Counted from the stretch's first letter, positions 19,960-32,769 are shown. The stretch is 64,000 nucleotides of DNA from Paraspadella gotoi (GCA_051294375.1 CM119264.1:28999930-29063929); one strand, 5' to 3'. Program-made: numbers and translations. Notes: generated by a model from the sequence alone, not told the origin.

Positions 19960-22140
19960 TGTTATCCACACCGTGGAAAAGTTCATGTCTCGACTTTTAG
20001 GCAATTTTCTGATTGATTTTTGGCAAATATCTTGTCTTTAAACTCCGTTTGCCATTATCTATTAAACGTTATTTCGTTTTTGTCTTAGTACGAATTATTA
20101 TTTCAGTGCAGTCTTTGCTTTTTTTGTTTTTTTTTTTTTTTTCCGATGCAAATTGTGAATTTTTTGATTGCATGGTTTGGTACCACAAATCATTATATCA
20201 CCGTCAGAAAATTAACTAATTTTTTATAAAAACCAATATATTTTTAATTTAATCAATTCAACAGCTCTTTCGCTTAAGGTTTTCTGTTGACATATATATT
20301 TGTTTATTTTAATTGATGAATGAAAGTGCCAATACAGTGTGCGATTAAGTTGGCCAGAAGTGATTTAAGAATGAAATGAAGCCTCCGAGAATTTCCTTAA
20401 GGTTCAGCTTTAAGTTGTCGGGATATTTAGGGATAATCATCGAAACTTTAACTTCAAAGAAGGCGCATTTCAAATAAAAAAGCTGGGGTTGGCTGTCGAG
20501 AGAGCATAACCCTTGTTTGCGTTTTTTTTGCTGGGTTTTTTCGTTTTAAGAAAGAAATCATGGACGCTTGCAAGTTAACTAGTTTATGTAAATCCGAAAT
20601 TTTTTATTTTCTATATAAAGTTAACTAAGAAGTTGCGGAGTCGACGAAAGAGAGATGAGAGGAGAAAAGAGAGAGAGAAAAAAGAAAAGAGAAGAAGAAG
20701 AGACTAGGAGAAGAAGAGGGAAGAAGAAAAGAGAGGCTGAACGAATCAGCGATGCTGCGTTGATAAGCTAAGAGAGAGAAAGAGAAGAGAGAGATGACGA
20801 TGAGAGAGAGAGCACGAGAAGAGGAGAAGACACGAGATGAGAAAGAGAGCAGAAAGAGAAGGGAGAGAGAAAAAAAAAAAAAAAAAGAGAGCAGAGAGAG
20901 AGAGAGCGAGAAGAGATGAGGAGAGAGAGAGAGAGCATCGTAACTAAGCCTCTGCAGCATGTGAATCATATACATACACATGTGACACTCATATCCATCT
21001 AGTGAGATAAATGCACAAAGATCGTAGATACAGTTCACTCTCTGAGAGAAAGACTATGAACGAGTCTCGTGCATACTCTCTTGATTGAACGCTCTAATGG
21101 TACTCTGCATTAACAACTCGTCTTGACAGCACACTCATCAAATCTCTTCTCCTAATTAAACGACTCACTCCTCTAGTGATACAGTAGCCTCTCCTCCTCC
21201 GTTCATATCGCATCTCTCCTTACTCTCTTTACACTCTCCTCTCTTACAACTCTCTTACAACTCTCTCTAACATCTATATTTTAAACTCTGGCTCTTTACC
21301 TCTCTTCTTATTCCATTGAACATAACTACCCTAATTGAACCCACTCTCTCTTTTTTGCCATACAACCGCTACTCTTACTACCTCCGTAATGATTTTTGAT
21401 TAACTACCGCCGTACTTTTGCTACTCCTCTAACCTAAACTAAATTTCGACTTGCCGTATCGTCTATAACCATACTATTCAAGCAATTCGAACTTCTTTTT
21501 TCTATTACCCATACTCATTAAATCAAGATTGATGCTTCGATTAAGTCATAATAAAGGGCATCGTTACGCTCATTATTGACATAGTCAGTCTTATGATGCT
21601 TCTGACTGACATCTCATTCATTTAACTTTTCTACAATCGTCTAAGCTTGATTACGACTTACTCTCTCTTCTTCATGACCTCAATTGGATAAACTCCAATT
21701 CACTTCATCACATATCTCGTAACTTACTAAAGCATAACATGCCTCTCGTCTGCTTTTCTTATACTGTGAGTGAAAGTAACGAATCGTGTTAAAGTAGCAG
21801 TCTATAAACAACTCTCTCTCTCTGAGAGAGAGACTGAGTATAATTGAACTCATCTAGACGCAAGAAGAAAGTACAAGTGTCTCTCTACTATTAAATTAAA
21901 CCCTATCGAACAATTCTCTGACGATGTTAAATCTCCTTTTCGTGATTCTTCTTGTCTATGCATACATAACATGATCGCCTCGTCCATAACTACTCTTAAT
22001 AATCGCGATATAAAATAGTAACAACAATCTGGCATACCTCCAAATACCCTACTATACATCCTACTTATAATCATCTTACTACTACATCTAACTTAATCAA
22101 CCGCCCTATACCTCCCCACTGCATCTTCGCCTATCTAAGA
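19960..22140. other. Segment present only in copy A; no gene recognised
   Basis: About 2.2 kb lies between the G-rich array and the GGGTGATAAAAAAGGCGACG block; in copy B these two abut. It contains a GA tract at 20640-20945, then 20950-22130 of pyrimidine-biased, apparently random sequence without open frames, perhaps a low-quality read. It may be an insertion allele, missing from copy B's array, or a misjoin. Confidence 0.6.
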
Positions 22141-22431
22141 CCGAAAAGAAAAATATTAAGGGTGATAAAAAAGGCGACGACGAAAAAGAAAATCTCTTCT
22201 CCGGTGAAATGAACAAAATAATAAATAATAAACAAACAAAATCAAAAAAAAACTATGAGCTGTGAATACAACTTTGGTTCGTTCACGAGTTGATCCCTGA
22301 TTAATTCGTGAATCATTCATCGCCTCACGAATGTGAAATCAAAGGAACAAAACAAAGACGAAATAGGGGATGCAAAAGTGTATATCGGTGACTCTTTCTC
22401 GCTCTCTCTTTCTCTCTCTCTTTTATTTTTG

Positions 22432-22998
22432 TGGATAAGGCGCTACGTGGGCTGAAGATGACTGTCCGTAACTTCTATAACCCCCTCTAGCAGCCATGGA
22501 ACGGGTCCCTGGGCTTGGAACCAGGCTTGAGGGTCACAACTGAAAGTGTCATGATTCTAGGCGGGGTGAACCTAGGCAATGCCCGACTACATGCCCCCCA
22601 GATTGTAACCCACCCTGCACTGCTTCCAGTGGAGGGAGGGGAGCAATCTTCAGCTAGACCAAGGGCCTGGAATCAGAAGGTTGGAATACGCTCGACAGGA
22701 TGGGCTCACCAGTGTGGTTAAGGCGCTACGTGGTCTGAAGATGACTGTCCGTAACTTCTATAACCCCCTCTAGCAGCCATGGAACGGGTCCCTGGGCTTG
22801 GAACCAGGCTTGAGGGTTTGCCATGCCCCCAAGGCGGCTAACGGCCGTCCTCACGCTTCCCGCAGGGTAGGTACCGGGTTGGGATTGAACCCGATACCTA
22901 GTGGTCATGAGCTGATGGCTTTACTCAATGAGCCACCGGGTCACAACTGAAAGTGACATGATTCTAGGCGGGGTGAACCTAGGCAATGCCCAACTACA
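22432..22998 (-). mobile_element. tRNA-derived SINE-like element, ~1.5 tandem units, minus strand
   Basis: On the minus strand the head reads TGGCTCATTGAGTAAAGCC (box A-like), CAGCTCATGACC (anticodon-like CAT) and GGGTTCAATCCC (box B, 22880-22891). The body carries GGGAAGCGTGAGGACGGCCG and GGTTATAGAAGTTACGGACA, ending in AGCGCCTTA. A second unit to the left lacks the tRNA head (junction at TTGAGGG/TCACAACTG). Same family as 62968-63636, 34601-35183 and 41679-41850. Confidence 0.75.
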
Positions 22999-23484
22999 TT
23001 TCTCTTGTTTGTTCACAACTCACAATTTGCTTCGACGGGGATGTCACTCGGATATTTTTTATAAAATTAGTACAACCAATATCATAATTATTCATTCGTT
23101 TTTTAAATGAGTTATCTTGTCCACCATAAAACTAACTTCTCGGTAAAAAATCCTAGTAAATGAACCGGAAATTAAATAAACAAAAAAAAAAAAAAAAAAA
23201 CAATAGATAAGGAAAAATTCATTTCCTGGGCCAAGCTTGCTTCCATGCTTGCTTCCAAGCTTGCCTCCACGCTCTCGTAGTTTCTACAGTTCAAATTTCC
23301 CCTCAGCTGGCGTTTGCCACCCCTGCGACCGACAGGTTGGACTTTAATGGCGTTGCCAGTCGAGGGTGTGTCTTCCCCGCCATTTTAATGATGAACATAA
23401 ATTTTCGTCTAAATCATTGATGCTTCCCGTCCTTCGCGTTGAGGCGTAAAATCTGGGAGAGGGAACAAAAAGCGGGAAAAAGAA

Positions 23485-23690
23485 AACGGCGAGAGAGAGA
23501 GAGGGAGAGAGAGAGAGAAATAGAGCGAGAGGGAGAGAGGGAGAAAAAAAGAGAGAGAAAGAGAAAGACGGAGAGAGAGAGGAGAGAGAGAGAGGGAGAC
23601 GGGGGAGAGAGAAAGAGACAAAGAGAACGAGTGAAGGAGAGAGAGAGAGATAAAAAGAGAGAGAGTGAGAGAGGGAGTAAAGAAGAAGAA
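23485..23690. repeat. (GA)n tract
   Basis: GA-rich purine run. Copy B at 35672-35850. The Arg/Glu open frames over it are low complexity. Confidence 0.9.
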
Positions 23691-23877
23691 AAAATAAATG
23701 GGAAAACACCAAAAAAAAAAAAAAGAGATAGGAGAATAGAAAGAAAGGGAAAAATAATGGGATAAAAATAAAGAAAAAGGAAAAAAAGGAAAATTCGGGT
23801 GTGAAAAAAAAATTTTGAATTAAAATGAGGAATTTTTTTTATTGAGGTGAAGAGAGGCGGGCGGTTGGGGGGGGGGC

Positions 23878-24422
23878 ACTTGAGAAAGCCTTGTATAGAG
23901 AGACCTCCAGGTTAAACTCCCCGCTCTTCTCGCTGGGAGACCCACCAATTCGCCTAAACACTGAGAAAGGCTTGTATACGAGAGACCTCCAGGTTAAACT
24001 CCCGCTCTTCTCCGGACCCACCAATCGCCTACACTCGAGAAAGCTTGTATAGAGAGACCTCCAGGTTAAAACTCCTGCTCTTCTCGCGGACTCCACCAAT
24101 CGGCTCTACAACTGAGAAAGCTTGTAATAGAGAGACCTCCAGGTTAAACTCCCGCTCTTCTCCGGACCCACCAATCGCCTACACTGAGAAAGCTTGTATA
24201 GAGAGACCTCCAGGTTAAACTCCGCTCTTTCTCCGGACCCACCAATCGCCTACACTGAGAAAGCTTGTATAGAGAGACCTCCTAGGTTAAACTCCTGCTC
24301 TTCTCCGACGCCACCAACTTCGCTAAACTGAGAAAAGCTTGTATAAGAGAGACCTCAGTAAACCCGCTCTTCTCCGGACCCACCAATCGCTACACGAAAA
24401 GCTTGTATAGAGAGACCTCCAG
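23878..24422. repeat. 71-bp minisatellite, 8 copies (copy A)
   Basis: Unit GAGAAAGCTTGTATAGAGAG, ACCTCCAGGTTAAACTCCCG, CTCTTCTCCGGACCCACCAA and TCGCCTACACT. Eight ACCTCC cores can be counted, with many indels. The same count occurs in copy B. Confidence 0.9.
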
Positions 24423-24439
24423 CGGGTAAGGGGGAGGCG

Positions 24440-24775
24440 TTGGGATCTCGGAATTTCGCTGTATTTTCAGTCCGCATCATTGAGTCATCCTGTCGTGTAG
24501 AGCTCAATCTTAGCTGCGTTGTCGAGGGCAGTAATCCTGTATCGTAGAGCGGAATTATCGCTGTATTGCGCGGCGGATTTATCACTTATATCATAGTGTT
24601 CCAATCACCCTGTATTGACAGAGGGTAGTAAAGGTAGTAATGGCTTTGCACCACTGTATCGGAAGAGGCGAGTTATGCTGTATCATGATCGCAGTAACCC
24701 TGTATTGCCAGAGTCGAGTCACCATGTATCCTAGAGCGCAAGTAACCCTAGTATCGTAGAGCCATTGTTTTTTCC
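24440..24775. repeat. Degenerate ~25-30-bp CTGTATCGTAGAG repeat
   Basis: At least nine CTGTAT or ATGTAT cores, each followed by CG/TG and AGAG-like blocks, are spaced 20-50 bp from 24461 to 24760. Copy B at 36610-36930 is cleaner. Confidence 0.6.
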
Positions 24776-24779
24776 CGAC

Positions 24780-25740
24780 GCCCATTTGTTTTTCCTTGTT
24801 GTTTACCGCTTTTAAGTTCTGTGGTGACGACGGAGACGAATCGAGACACGCCCACTTTGGCGGACGTCGGACACGCCCACTTTGGACGTCTTCTTCGATA
24901 AAGAAAGTGAGGGTAAGGATGGGAAAGGTCAAGAGTTCAAGCCCTGTATCTTTAGAGTTAATGGTTTCATATTCGCGATGAAAACGGACCTAGATTTATT
25001 TCGCACAATTTTGCGAATTTTTAAATACGATTAGGTGCTAATATGTAATTAAAAAAGTGAATAAAATAAAATAAAACATTAAACATAAACTTTTTTAGGC
25101 GCTCTCTTCTTTGCTCATTTAACATTGTCGATATTGTTTAACAGCGATACATTCACAAAATTAGCATTTATGTCCGTCTATGAATTTTAAAAAATTGCCA
25201 TATTCGAACGCCGTGACGTTTGCTCATCTCTACGATATTTCCCCGAAGAAGAGCTTTTAATTGACCTTCTATTGACTTTGCGCGACATGTTAATTGACCT
25301 GTTTTTGACCCTCTTGTCATGAACAAGACATTCAAGAGTTTCCTTTTTCCCTTCGAAAAACAAAGGAAAATAGAAAATAAAAGAAAAACGGGGAGGGAGA
25401 AAGGAACAGGAGGTTTCAAAGAAAACAGAAAGCAAGTGAGCAAGTGTGGGATATACCTGAGAAATCGTTTTCAATTTTCTACCTGATACTTATATTTTAG
25501 TGAGGAGTTTAAAAGTGCAAGACAGTTCATTTGAGTATGGAAATGTAGTCTAGAACATTGAAACTTCGGCAATTGAATGTGACTATGAAATGGAAATCAG
25601 ATGTAGACAGCAGAGAATTTGGTTTGTTGATTTCCCATTTTGCCTATGAATCAATTTAAAGCGATAAAGCAAAATAAAAGCGGAAAAAAAAGCAAAACAA
25701 AAGAGTAAGAGAGGGAGAATTGAAATAAAAGACAAAAAGT
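24780..25740. other. No gene recognised
   Basis: Contains a doubled GACACGCCCACTTTGG at 24846-24885 and short repeats of TTGACCTG near 25260-25310. Copy B at 36925-37870. Confidence 0.4.
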
Positions 25741-25769
25741 AAAATGATAATAAGGGAGGGAAAAAGTGA

Positions 25770-26030
25770 GAGCAGAGAGATGAGAGAGAGAGAGAGAGAG
25801 GACAGAGAGAAAGAGAAGAGAGAGAAGAGAGAGAGAGAGAGAGAGAAAGTGAAGGAGAGAGGAGAGGAGAGAGGTGGTGACAGAGAGAACCAGAGAGACA
25901 GAGAAAGAAAGAGAGAGAAAAAAAGAGAGAGAAAGAGAGACAGAGAGAAAGACAGACAGAGAAAGAGAGACAGAAGAAGAGAGAGTAAGAGAGAGGAGAG
26001 AGAGAGAAGAGAGAAAAGACACGAAAAGAA

Positions 26031-26067
<37 letters not shown>

Positions 26068-26227
26068 TGAGAGACAGAAAAAATGAGAGATAGAAGAAAG
26101 AGAAAGAGAGAGAGAGAAAGAAGAGAGAGAGAGAGAGAAGAGAGAAGAGAGAGAGAGAGAGCAGAGAGAGAAAGACGAGAGAGAGGAGAGAGAGAAGAGA
26201 GAGAGGAAAAGACAGAGAAAGAAAGAA

Positions 26228-26259
<32 letters not shown>

Positions 26260-26380
26260 GAAAATGAGAGACACGAGAAAAGGAGAGAGAAAATGAGAGA
26301 CAGAAAAAGAGAGAGACGAGAGGAGATGAGAGAGAGAGAGGAGAGAGAGAGAGGAGAAGAGAGAGAGAAGAGACTGAAAA
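25770..26380. repeat. Very long (GA)n polypurine tract
   Basis: About 600 bp of near-pure GA/GAA on plus. Copy B at 37900-38510. The 250-290-codon minus-strand Ser/Leu/Phe frames here are compositional. Confidence 0.9.
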
Positions 26381-26489
26381 CGACTCACCTGCCGCGAGAG
26401 AGGAAAAAGGGGCAAGGGCAAAACCCCCGAGGGAACAGAACCAGGTGAGACACCATTTTTTCAAGACGATCTTCTTCTGATGTTTCGTC

Positions 26490-26650
26490 GTTGTAGTCGT
26501 CGTACGTCATCATCATCAAAAATCATCATCATCGTCGTCGTAGTCGTCGTCCATCAATATGTATTTAATCATCATCGTCGTCATCAAAATCATCGTCATC
26601 AAATCAATCATCAGCATCATCATATTATCATCATCATCATCTTTTGTTTA
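26490..26650. repeat. (ATC/GTC)n triplet repeats
   Basis: Interrupted TCATCA and TCGTCG runs. Copy B at 38630-38775. Confidence 0.85.
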
Positions 26651-26859
26651 TTTGACATTGAGGTCTCAAGTTGTTGTTTCTGTTGTTGTTGTTGGCTAAT
26701 CTGCGTCCATACCTGAACTGGTGACCTTTGTTGTTGTGCCTCACGTCAAGGATAATGACATCGTCGCGTCGGCGTCGTCGTCGGCTCGCTCGTCGTTGTA
26801 TTTTTATCCCATTCCATCGCCATATTTGGGGCAAAATAACAAATAATGTGATTCTTTCT

Positions 26860-27306
26860 TAGAGAGAAGAGAGAGAGAGAGGAGGGAGAGAGAGAGAGAG
26901 GAGAGAGAAGAGCCAGAGAAGAGAGAGAGAGAAGAGAGAGAGAGAGAGGAGAGAGGAGAAGAGAAGAGGAGAGAGAAGAGAGAGGGAGATTTTTTATAGC
27001 TTTTGTTCGTGTTGCAGCCAAGACAAATGTTCCCGGTTTTTCAACAACGTGGTATAAAATATTCGAAAAAGTGGAAAAAAACGTTTATGACGAATTTAAG
27101 TCTGGCATACTTTGTTCTTTAGTTTCTCTTAGTTCGAGTTCGCAGAATTCAATTATTGAGCCCTAAAAAATTATAGACAAGAGTAAACGTTCTAAAAGAA
27201 AACTATATTATCTTATGTTGAATTAAAATCGGTGAAGGAGAGTTTCGAACGACGAACGGCGACGACAATTTCTCTTCAGATGATTGACAGTTCTTTTTTT
27301 TTTATT

Positions 27307-27359
<53 letters not shown>

Positions 27360-27360
27360 G
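26860..27360. repeat. (GA)n tracts 26860-26990 and 27310-27358
   Basis: Two GA runs separated by about 320 bp with no recognised gene. Copy B at 38970-39100 and 39400-39490. Confidence 0.85.
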
Positions 27361-27394
27361 CGACTGAAAGACTCAGTGATTCCACAAAAGAAAA

Positions 27395-27625
27395 TAAATA
27401 AAACCGACGCCGCTCTTATCGTCGTCCTCCGCCCCCTCTCACTTCCGGCGTTCCCCGGCGTTTTCCCGCCCCTTTGCCCCCCGCACAGACCGGCGTTTTT
27501 GAAAACGGGGGCGTCGTTTCGCGCGACGGAGCACAAACAATTCTGGCGCCGGAACGTTAGATGTCGCTTTTTCGCCAATTGCCCGCGCGAGAAACAAAAG
27601 GGAAAACAAAAGGCTCCGAAACGAA
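27395..27625. promoter_or_regulatory. CpG-rich candidate promoter (copy A)
   Basis: GC- and CpG-rich DNA with CACTTCCGGCG (ETS-type), TTTCGCGCG (E2F-type) and GCCAATTG, in an otherwise AT- and repeat-rich area. Copy B is at 39525-39760. No transcript or downstream exon is evident. Confidence 0.35.
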
Positions 27626-27660
27626 GTAAACAGTCGCAGGAATTAATGATATACAGGAAA

Positions 27661-27685
27661 NNNNNNNNNNNNNNNNNNNNNNNNN
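27661..27685. other. Assembly gap, 25 N, at the duplication junction
   Basis: Separates the end of copy A from the start of copy B. Copy B, read past its equivalent of 27660, continues into new sequence at 39790. Confidence 0.99.
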
Positions 27686-28005
27686 GACTGTGATGGAACA
27701 CTACGGCCTGGGATGGTGTTGTTCCCCCTCTAGCCAATGGAGTGGCTGACGGATGCCGTGGACGTGAGGCGCGTGTGAATATACCGGCCACAATACTCAT
27801 ATACTTTGATTATTATGCATTTGGTACATGAAATATAAAAATGATCCATCTGAGGCCGACTATGATCGGCTCTCTCTTCTCATCTCTCTTCAACCCTTTC
27901 TCTTTCCTGGTGTGAGGACGGTAAATCCACGCGGTCGCCTCACAATGTGAGGCTTATATCCCTCGATAACTATTTAGTTCTCTTAGCACTCACCCGTTCC
28001 TATAC

Positions 28006-28394
28006 CTGTCCAAGAGCCCATCTTCGAGTTCGGTGAAAGGCCCATGGCCGATATAACCGCTTCCATTGTGATTTCGTTTTTCCGTGAAGTCGAAAGTCAA
28101 TCACGTTCCACCGCTTCGGCATCCAATCCAGTGGTATATTGCAATCGCTTTCCTATCGTTTGGATTTTTTGGTTTCGTCATTATTGGAGGACACAGCAAT
28201 GGACGAAGATTAGTCGAAAGTTCCGCATCGCGGCATTTTCGGGGTCTTACCGCAATTCATGGGATGTTTGAGAGAGAACCAAGAGCCGAATTGCTGAAGA
28301 CCGTGTTGACGGATTTTGAGGCGTCGACAGATGACGGTCACGCTTATGACGTCACGATCATCACCCAACTCAGTGATTTGAAAGAGAGTCCCAT
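28006..28394 (-). pseudogene. Second copy of exons 1-2 of the DOMON/b561 gene, broken by indels
   Basis: Starts with the same ATG context (28392-28394) and the same signal-peptide codons up to WVMIVT, then loses frame through small insertions (a stop follows TGACGTCA). The GTAAG donor, GATAG acceptor and exon 2 donor can still be found. No exons 3-9 follow in this copy. The indel-only damage points to uncorrected long-read sequence, not a decayed paralogue. Confidence 0.7.
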
Positions 28395-28712
28395 TATCTC
28401 ACCGATGCAGAGGCTTTAATAAAAATTTCATTTAAATATCACTTTTCTTTTTCTTACGAAAATTAATATTACCGACAGATTGTCGTACGACTCCAATTAG
28501 TAAAAATTTTGCTAATTACTTATTTTACCTATACTAAAGATTAATTTTTTATTTGATTGGTTTTCAAACCGTTATGCGATTCGAAAACGCTCTTGACGCT
28601 CAAATCGGGCTGGCTTTGTACTCGACGGATGGCACAGGCACGAGGACCTCACTCAATCTTCTCTCGACTTCTCTCTCTCTCTCTCTCTCTTCTCTCTTCT
28701 TCTCTCTCTCTC

Positions 28713-28764
<52 letters not shown>

Positions 28765-29272
28765 CTCGTTTCTCTCTCTCACTTCGTCATTTTGATTGAA
28801 TCCAGTGACAACTTCGACTTCCAAATCGATTCAAGAAAGACGAAAGAAAACAGGGTAATTAAATAGATAAAATTCGATGAATCCCGCACAATTAGTCGGC
28901 ACGAACTCAGAAACTTATCTTTGATAAATGTTTATAGTTGAAAAGTTGAAAATGTTTAATGTATGTTATAAATATCCAAATCAAACTGCTACGTATGATT
29001 CAGTTACTTTCTGGCATTTATGATATATCAATCGTGTTTTGCATTGTAAGAGATATGATCAGTCATTGATCCAGATGATTAGTGCCAATGCGTCTTTCTT
29101 CTCTATCTCTCTCCATCTTCATTCATTCCTATCTATTTTAATTATTAAATGTATTATTTAGATAAAGAGAACAGGCTGTTAAAGAAGTGCGGATAGCACT
29201 CTTTAGCCCCACTTAGCGCAAATCCACATATTCTACAGACAAAGAACAGATTTTTATTTAAATTGTTAAATA

Positions 29273-29600
29273 ACAAGCTTGAGGCAAAAACAATGCCGGA
29301 TCTGCCCTACGATCATTAGCGGTAAGCAGCTAATCAGATAATTAATTAATTACATATTAATTTTTTTTATTCGTGTTCAAAATCGTTTCCACTTTGTCTC
29401 GCCCTCAATCACAAAAAAACAGCAATTCTCGATCACAAATTAATTTAATTAATCTAATTACAAATAATTAATTAATACTTATTTAATTAAATAAATTAAT
29501 TAATGCAGCTTAAATTACATTTAAATGATAAAAAATAAAAAAAGCCATATCAAATAGTGAAATAAGATTGTTTTTTTAAATTTTTACTCATTTCCCACTT
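29273..29600 (+). repeat. Interspersed repeat R2, copy 2 duplicate
   Basis: Counterpart of 15447-15770 inside copy B, with indels. Confidence 0.75.
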
Positions 29601-31159
29601 GCGACGATTCCATGGAAACTTATTTTCTGCTTAATTCACCACACTTTCCTATTCAACGGTACAAAATGCTGAAAGTTTCAATCGCCCCATTCACTTAATT
29701 GAGTAATTGGCTTGAAATATATTTTTTGGGGTTTTTTTTCCATTTTAACTCAAATTTGCACTTCCGGCCCGGACGGATTCCGGCTAAAAACTTTTATCTT
29801 ACCCGGGAGTGCTTTGAAGAGAGATACTATACTAATGCAAAGTTTCTGACCACCCAATGAAGAAAAAAAAAAATGAAAACCGTAATTTTTTTTTCCAAGG
29901 GCTTTAAAATATTTTTATGAAACTATAAAATTAAAAAAAAAAAAGACTAAATAATACAAAAACGTTATGTCATTAAATGTATTTAGATCTACTTTTTTTT
30001 AACGATTTTTTGCTAACTTTATTAGTTGTCGAGTCATATTAAGATAATCTTTCAAGTTAATTTTCTTTTCCAAGAGGATTATATAGGTGCTTCGCTCTTT
30101 GAGCTATCTCTCTCTCTCTCGCTCTCTCTCATCTCTCGCTCTTCATTTTCTCCTCTCTCTCTCTCTACTCTCTCTCTCCTCTCTCCTCTCTCTCTCTCTC
30201 TACTCTCTCTCTCTCTCTTAACTCATCCTTCACTCTCACTGTCTTTGTTTGTCCGGTATTCTGTTTCTGCAAGAGATTTTCCTTTTCGCGAGGAAACAAG
30301 ATTAATTTTGAATTATTCATTCGGGTAAGTATAAATACATTTTCTTGCTTACATAACCAATGAATTTCAGTCTTTTTTATTGTTAAGTGAAATGTTTTTG
30401 TACTTCTTAAATGTTTTCTTGTACTTATTTATATGCTTTACATTAATTATGTTTTTTAGGAATCTTTTTTAACTTAGGGGGACCAAATGTTAAAGAGAGA
30501 AAAGTGACAATTTTTTGTGAAATATATTATTACAATAATGATCATCTTCTTATGTATGCAGCATATTTCTTTCTATTTTTCGTTTATGTTTCGCTCCGTC
30601 GTCGTCGTCGTCGTTCGTCGTTCGCTCTGTCGTCGTTTGTTTCTCAGATTCGCGGATTAAGGATTCGACTGGACTTGGCAGCAATGAGCATTTTTTTATT
30701 TGAATTAAACAATTTCGATGCTTTTCATCGTCGTCATCGTCGTCGTCGTTCGCATCATTACTCGGCAGACCAGATTTTAAAACTATTACAAGGATTACAC
30801 GATTTGACTTCAACGGTTACCTTGATAGTCATAGATTGTGTTAAAAAGACGAAGGATGTCAATTTTATTCCTATTTTTATAATATTTTATTTTCCGGAAC
30901 TACAATAAAAAATATAATTTTTTTTTTTTAAACAATTGGCAAATTTTATAAACCGTACGTTTTTCCTCTCGCATTTATATTGCTGCCAAAATAAATTTTT
31001 AATCGGCAATAGATGTGAAGAGTAAATAATATCTTAGGTAAAATCTGGGCGTGACGCAATAAAATGCTATTCTTTTCACATTGAATTTTTTCTTCACTCC
31101 GAACTCCTTCACCATACTTTTTTCAAAAGGCCGAAAATTCAGCTTAAATTCAAAATTAG

Positions 31160-32175
31160 GCTTTCAAGAGTTAAGGGTGAGAGCATAAGGATTAGGAATA
31201 AGGATAGGTATAAGGATAAGATTAGGGATAAGTTTAGGGACAAGGATAGGGAGATAAGATTAGGGAGAAGGATATAGGGATAAGAATTTAGGATCTAGGA
31301 TTAAGATTATTTTAGGATTTGTAATAGTAGATTAAGGTTACATCTTTGGTGTTTAAAATTAAGCGTCAGGGCATTAGGAACAGTCCGCGGACGCTTTTGC
31401 TAAAATAGTGCAAATAATTCAACTACTTTTTTTCTTTCCCTCTTTCATAAAATTAGATTTTTCCACCTTACGTCTTGACCGAGACTCAACTTCGACTCGA
31501 CTCTTACTCGACCTGACTTGCTTTGACTCGCCTCCGCCTCGGGACTCGCCTCGACTCAACTTTTTTTGACTTGGAATCTTAATTGACTTGAATTGTTGAT
31601 TTGACTCTTGACTTTGACGTTTATTTTTAAGGTTATCTTGGTGTTAAAATTAAGGGTTTTCAGGGGATTAGGACACAGTCCGGACACTTCTTGGTAAAAT
31701 AGTGCAAATAATTTTAACTACTATTTTTCTTTCCCTTCTTCTAATTAGGATTTTCCACCTACGTCTTGACTAGACCTCAACATCAGACTGACTCTACTCG
31801 ACCTGACTCGCTTGAATCGACTCGACTCCGACTCGACTCGAACTCGATCCGACTCGAGCTCGACTCGCGGACGACTCGTACTGCGACTCGAACTCGACTT
31901 GACCTGACTTGCCTCGCCTGCGCCTGACTCGACTTTTGGACTTGAATCTTGACTTGACTTTTGACTTGACTTGGATTGAACTTTTGATTTAACTCTTTGA
32001 CTTGACTTTTGATATAGACTGCTTGACTTGACTTTATTGACTATTGCACTTTTGATTTGACTTTTATTTGTACTTTTGATTTGACTTCTGATTGACATAC
32101 TGACTTTTGATTTTACTCTTGACTTGGAAATTTGTACTTGACTTTTGACTTTGACTTGTTGACTTCACTTGACAT
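31160..32175. repeat. Copy B of telomere-like, GACTC and TTGACTTTTGA arrays
   Basis: Same order as 17229-18190, with many small insertions breaking the periodicity. Confidence 0.8.
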
Positions 32176-32769
32176 TTGATCAGACTTTACTAACCCAAAA
32201 CTCCCCGAAGATGTTCTTATTTCGGGACCAAATTGACAAAGATTTCAAAGGTTGCAAACGAGAAAGGGAAATTTGAGGTCGGGATGAGGGGAAGAAAAGG
32301 AAAGGGGAAAGGAAATTGAGGTAGGGACCCACTGCAGTTTGTCAATGTCATAGGAAAAGGATCTCGGCTCTCGGCTTTTCCTTGCTCATTGTTTGGTTGA
32401 GGGTTCTCGTCTCTTTAGAGCATATCTTATATAGTTATAACATCCTTAGTAATCCCTGTGAGGAGGGAGAGAACTAAACAGTTACCATTTTTCACTTTTC
32501 ACTTCCCCCTCCTCTGCTCTCCTCTTTACGCATGCCTTTTATCTCTGTCCTTCCACCTGCCTGCCATCTCCTGCATATCCCGCCTCTCATCTTCCTCCCC
32601 CATCTTACCTGCTCCTCCCCCTCCTCTTCCTCCCCCATATCCTGCAACACCACCACTTCTTTTTCCTCCGCCACCCACAACCGGCCGTCGATTCCGCCTT
32701 CGAGAGGCAGAGAATTGTATTTTCTTTCTTCTCGCAAAATCAAAATCATCTCTTTTTCTTCTTTCTTGA

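Larger units (their letters stand above)
14000..27660. repeat. Copy A of a head-to-tail duplicated ~12-14 kb block
   Basis: Every block here, except 19960-22140, recurs in order at 27686-39790: exons 1-2 of the gene, R2, telomere-like repeats, GACTC and KSKV arrays, CTTT array, G-rich array, SINE-like element, 71-bp minisatellite, GA and TCG arrays, and the CpG-rich segment. The left part is clean (exons open); from about 23.8 kb it shows many single-base insertions relative to copy B. It ends exactly at a 25-N gap. Confidence 0.9.

Noticed and set aside
25583-26464. 293-codon minus-strand open frame
   Set aside because: Almost pure Ser/Leu/Phe read from the (GA)n tract; no start context or domain.
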